A stretch of 6,829 nucleotides of DNA from Clostridia bacterium (lineage in GTDB: Bacteria; Bacillota_E; RBS10-35; JAJYVN01). The stretch is taken from assembly GCA_027335545.1 (NCBI GenBank), contig DAHWHV010000300.1, positions 1 to 6,829 of the forward strand. The letters run 5' to 3'. The position numbers were made by a program, and so were the translations under genes. Position 1 is the stretch's first letter. Each line of letters opens with the position of its first letter. The notes under the pieces were generated by a model. It made no database searches and was not told the origin of the DNA. It was given only the letters and a program-made list of their open reading frames with translations. Below are positions 4,869-6,829 of this stretch, one piece after another.

Positions 4869-6758
4869 GTGCTCACGGAGCGCTTCGCCGCCGAACTCGA
4901 CCGCTGCCTCCTGCCGCTGGAGCGCTTCCGCCCGTTCCCCCGCGCGGTGGAGCGGGATGCCTGGCTCGCCCTGCCGGGGGGGCTGCGCGCGGAGGTGGTG
5001 GACCTGGGGGCGGCGCACCTCGGGAGGGGTTGGGCGCCGCTCCCCGCGACCCTGTTTCTGGACTATGCGCGCAGCGGCCGGCGTAGCGCGTTCGAGACCG
5101 CCAGCTTCGGGCGCCGCACCGCGCTGGCCCAGTTGGTCGTCGCCGAGTGCGCGGAAGGGACCGGGCGCTTCGTCGCGGAGATCGTCGACGGCGTGTGGGC
5201 CATCTGCGAGGAGTCCTTCTGGGGGGTCCCCGCCCACAACGAGGGACGGCCCCTGCCCGACGTGCGGCGGCCGATCATCGACCTCTTCGCGGCCGAGACG
5301 GCCGCCCTGCTCGCCTGGACGGACTACCTGCTGCTGCCGGAGTTGGAGGCGTTCGCCCCCGGGGTCGGGCCCCGCCTCCGCCTAGAGGTGGAGCGCCGCA
5401 TCCTCGATCCGTTCCTGGGGCGGGACGACTTCTGGTGGATGGGCCTGCGCGGCCAGGGGGTCAACAACTGGAACCCCTGGTGCGTCTCCAACTGCCTGGC
5501 GGCGGGTCTGCTGCTGATCGAGGACGCGCCGCGGCGCATGGCGGTGGTCGCCAAGGCCCTCCGTTGCCTCGACCGCTTCCTGGACCCTCACCCGGCCGAT
5601 GGTGGCTGCGACGAGGGCCCCGGTTACTGGGACCGGGCCGGCGGGGCCCTCTTCGACTGCCTGGAATTGCTCCATACGGCCACGGGCGGGGCCGTGGCCG
5701 TATACGAGGAGCCCTTGGTCCGCGAGATCGGGCGCTTCCTGTACCGCGCGCACATCGACGGCGAGTGGTTCGTGAACTTCGCCGACGCCCCCGCCCAGGT
5801 GCGCATCTCCGCCGACCTGGTGCACCGCTTCGGCCGTCGCATCGGCGATCCGGCCCTGGCGGCCCTGGGGGCCTGCGCCCACCGCGCGCGGCGAGCCGCC
5901 GGCGCGCGCCTGCAGGGCCCCCTGCCCCGCGTGCTGCCGGCGCTCTTCCACTTTGCCTGCCTGGAGCAGGAGTCCACCGGCGCGTGCCCGCCCCACCCGG
6001 GCGAGGTGTGGCTCCCGGTGATCGAGGTCATGGCCGCCCGGGAGCGCGCCGGCACGGCCGCCGGCCTCTACGTCGCGGCCAAGGGCGGCCACAACGGCGA
6101 GTCCCACAACCACAACGACATCGGCCAGTTCGTCGTCTATCTGGACGGCCGGCCCCTGGTGGTCGACGCCGGCGTGGGCACCTACACGGCACAGACCTTC
6201 TCCGCGGATCGCTACGGGCTTTGGACCATGCGCTCGCCCTACCACAACCTCCCCACGGTGCGGGGGGTGGAGCAGCGGGCCGGCGCCCGCTTCCGGGGGC
6301 GCGACGCGCTGTGGCGCACCGAGCCCGACAGCGTTGCGCTGTCCCTGGACATCGCCCCCGCCTACCCACCCGAGGCGGGCATCCGCTCCTGGCGCCGGAC
6401 GGTGCGCCTGCTCCGCGGCGCGGCGCCCGCCGTCGAGGTGCTGGAGGACTTCTGCCTGGAGGGGCCCACGGCCGACGTGCGACTGCACCTGTTGCTGGCG
6501 GAACGGCCGGAGACGGTGGCCCCGGGACGCGTGGAGGTGGGCGTTCCGGCCAGGGCGGCCCTCACCTTCGACGGGGAGGCCCTGGCGGCCGCCGTGGAGG
6601 AGTGGCCGATCGAGGACGGCCGCCTCCGCGGGGTGTGGGGCGACCGGCTCTGGCGCCTGACCCTGCGTCCGCGCCACGCGCTGGCCTCCGGTTGCTGGCG
6701 GCTGCGGCTGAGCCGGGCGGGCGGAGCGGGCGCCGCCGCAGCCCCGGGGCCGGGCTGA
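4869..6758 (+). CDS. Heparinase II/III family protein (polysaccharide lyase-like)
   Basis: Predicted lyase for uronic-acid-containing oligosaccharides, 629 residues from GTG 4869. The N-terminal half is the alpha/alpha-toroid part: PAHN at 121-124, IDLFAAET at 137-144, the strongly conserved QGVNNWNPW at 196-204, and CDEGPGYWDRAGG at 247-259, where Y253 is the likely catalytic tyrosine by family analogy. NFADA at 303-307 follows. The C-terminal half is the beta-sandwich heparinase II/III domain with GGHNGESHNHNDIGQF at 406-421 (H408, H413, H415, D417), DAGVGTYT at 433-440, and SPYHNLP at 456-462. There is no signal peptide or membrane segment, so it probably acts on imported oligosaccharides in the cytoplasm, like exo-acting oligo-lyases. 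The domain pattern matches a widespread but, as far as I recall, poorly characterised clade; lyase activity and substrate are inferred. It is last in the plus-strand series and followed by tandem hairpins. Confidence 0.92.
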   Translation: MLTERFAAELDRCLLPLERFRPFPRAVERDAWLALPGGLRAEVVDLGAAHLGRGWAPLPATLFLDYARSGRRSAFETASFGRRTALAQLVVAECAEGTGRFVAEIVDGVWAICEESFWGVPAHNEGRPLPDVRRPIIDLFAAETAALLAWTDYLLLPELEAFAPGVGPRLRLEVERRILDPFLGRDDFWWMGLRGQGVNNWNPWCVSNCLAAGLLLIEDAPRRMAVVAKALRCLDRFLDPHPADGGCDEGPGYWDRAGGALFDCLELLHTATGGAVAVYEEPLVREIGRFLYRAHIDGEWFVNFADAPAQVRISADLVHRFGRRIGDPALAALGACAHRARRAAGARLQGPLPRVLPALFHFACLEQESTGACPPHPGEVWLPVIEVMAARERAGTAAGLYVAAKGGHNGESHNHNDIGQFVVYLDGRPLVVDAGVGTYTAQTFSADRYGLWTMRSPYHNLPTVRGVEQRAGARFRGRDALWRTEPDSVALSLDIAPAYPPEAGIRSWRRTVRLLRGAAPAVEVLEDFCLEGPTADVRLHLLLAERPETVAPGRVEVGVPARAALTFDGEALAAAVEEWPIEDGRLRGVWGDRLWRLTLRPRHALASGCWRLRLSRAGGAGAAAAPGPG

Positions 6759-6781
6759 GGCACGGCCCCCGGGGCTGCGGC
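6735..6781 (+). terminator. Long hairpin straddling the heparinase-like stop codon
   Basis: The arm at 6735-6752 (GCCGCAGCCCCGGGGCCG) is complementary to 6763-6781 with a single bulged C, giving about 18 base pairs and a 10-nt loop that contains the TGA stop (6756-6758). It is followed at 6793-6827 by a second imperfect hairpin. There is no T-run. The position at the end of the series fits transcription termination and mRNA 3'-end stabilisation. The overlap with the last codons means it would also be unwound by terminating ribosomes. Confidence 0.6.
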
Positions 6782-6792
6782 CGGGGGGCCCG

Positions 6793-6827
6793 GCGGGCAG
6801 GCCCCCTCCCCGCCAGGGGCGGCCCGC
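6793..6827 (+). terminator. Second hairpin downstream of the heparinase-like gene
   Basis: GCGGGC (6793-6798) pairs with GCCCGC (6822-6827), and inside it GCCCC (6801-6805) pairs with GGGGC (6816-6820), loop of 10 nt. It lies 11 nt after the first hairpin. Two hairpins in tandem strengthen the reading as a terminator region. Alone it would be unremarkable at this base composition. Confidence 0.4.
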
Positions 6828-6829
6828 AT

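Noticed and set aside
5382..6677. Long minus-strand open frame opposite the heparinase-like gene
   Set aside because: It is antisense to the conserved NNWN and HNHND-bearing protein. Its His/Gly/Arg/Gln-rich composition is typical of the mirror of a GC3-rich gene.

Overview
This window is extremely G+C-rich, by eye about three quarters G+C or more, with almost every third codon position G or C. It carries four complete, recognisable enzyme genes and one partial membrane-protein gene at the left edge. The plus-strand enzyme genes have strong purine-rich Shine-Dalgarno sites in front of TTG, ATG and GTG starts. This suggests a free-living high-G+C bacterium. Deep-branching Bacillota (Limnochordia/Thermaerobacter-like), Actinomycetota or Armatimonadota would all fit, but nothing here fixes the phylum.

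Layout: (1) 1-241, minus strand: 5' part of a gene for a protein with a basic N-terminus and one membrane segment, cut by the window edge. (2) 242-697: no convincing gene; several strong inverted repeats, including a perfect 15-bp hairpin, a 14-bp palindrome, a G-quadruplex-type motif and a likely terminator behind the SDR gene. (3) 698-1495, minus strand: short-chain dehydrogenase/reductase. (4) 1496-2029: divergent control region with a branched inverted repeat and a block of adjoining 13-nt and 14-nt tandem repeats. (5) 2030-3316, plus strand: glucarate-dehydratase-like member of the enolase superfamily. (6) 3317-3694: structured gap opening with an 18-nt palindrome directly after the stop codon. 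(7) 3695-4729: Gfo/Idh/MocA oxidoreductase. (8) 4730-4868: short C-rich, hairpin-bearing gap. (9) 4869-6758: heparinase II/III-family protein without a signal peptide. (10) 6759-6829: tandem hairpins, probable terminator.

Together the genes look like a small catabolic locus for an acidic sugar or uronate-containing oligosaccharide. The heparinase-like lyase would cleave an oligosaccharide in the cytoplasm, the Gfo/Idh and SDR enzymes would oxidise or reduce sugar intermediates, and the acid-sugar dehydratase would make a 3-deoxy-2-keto acid. The family assignments rest on visible motifs. The pathway and the substrate are inference. No transporter or regulator lies in the window, and no transposon, phage gene, CRISPR array, tRNA or rRNA was seen. 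The parts least explained by known features are the repeat block at 1912-1981 and the structured non-coding gaps.
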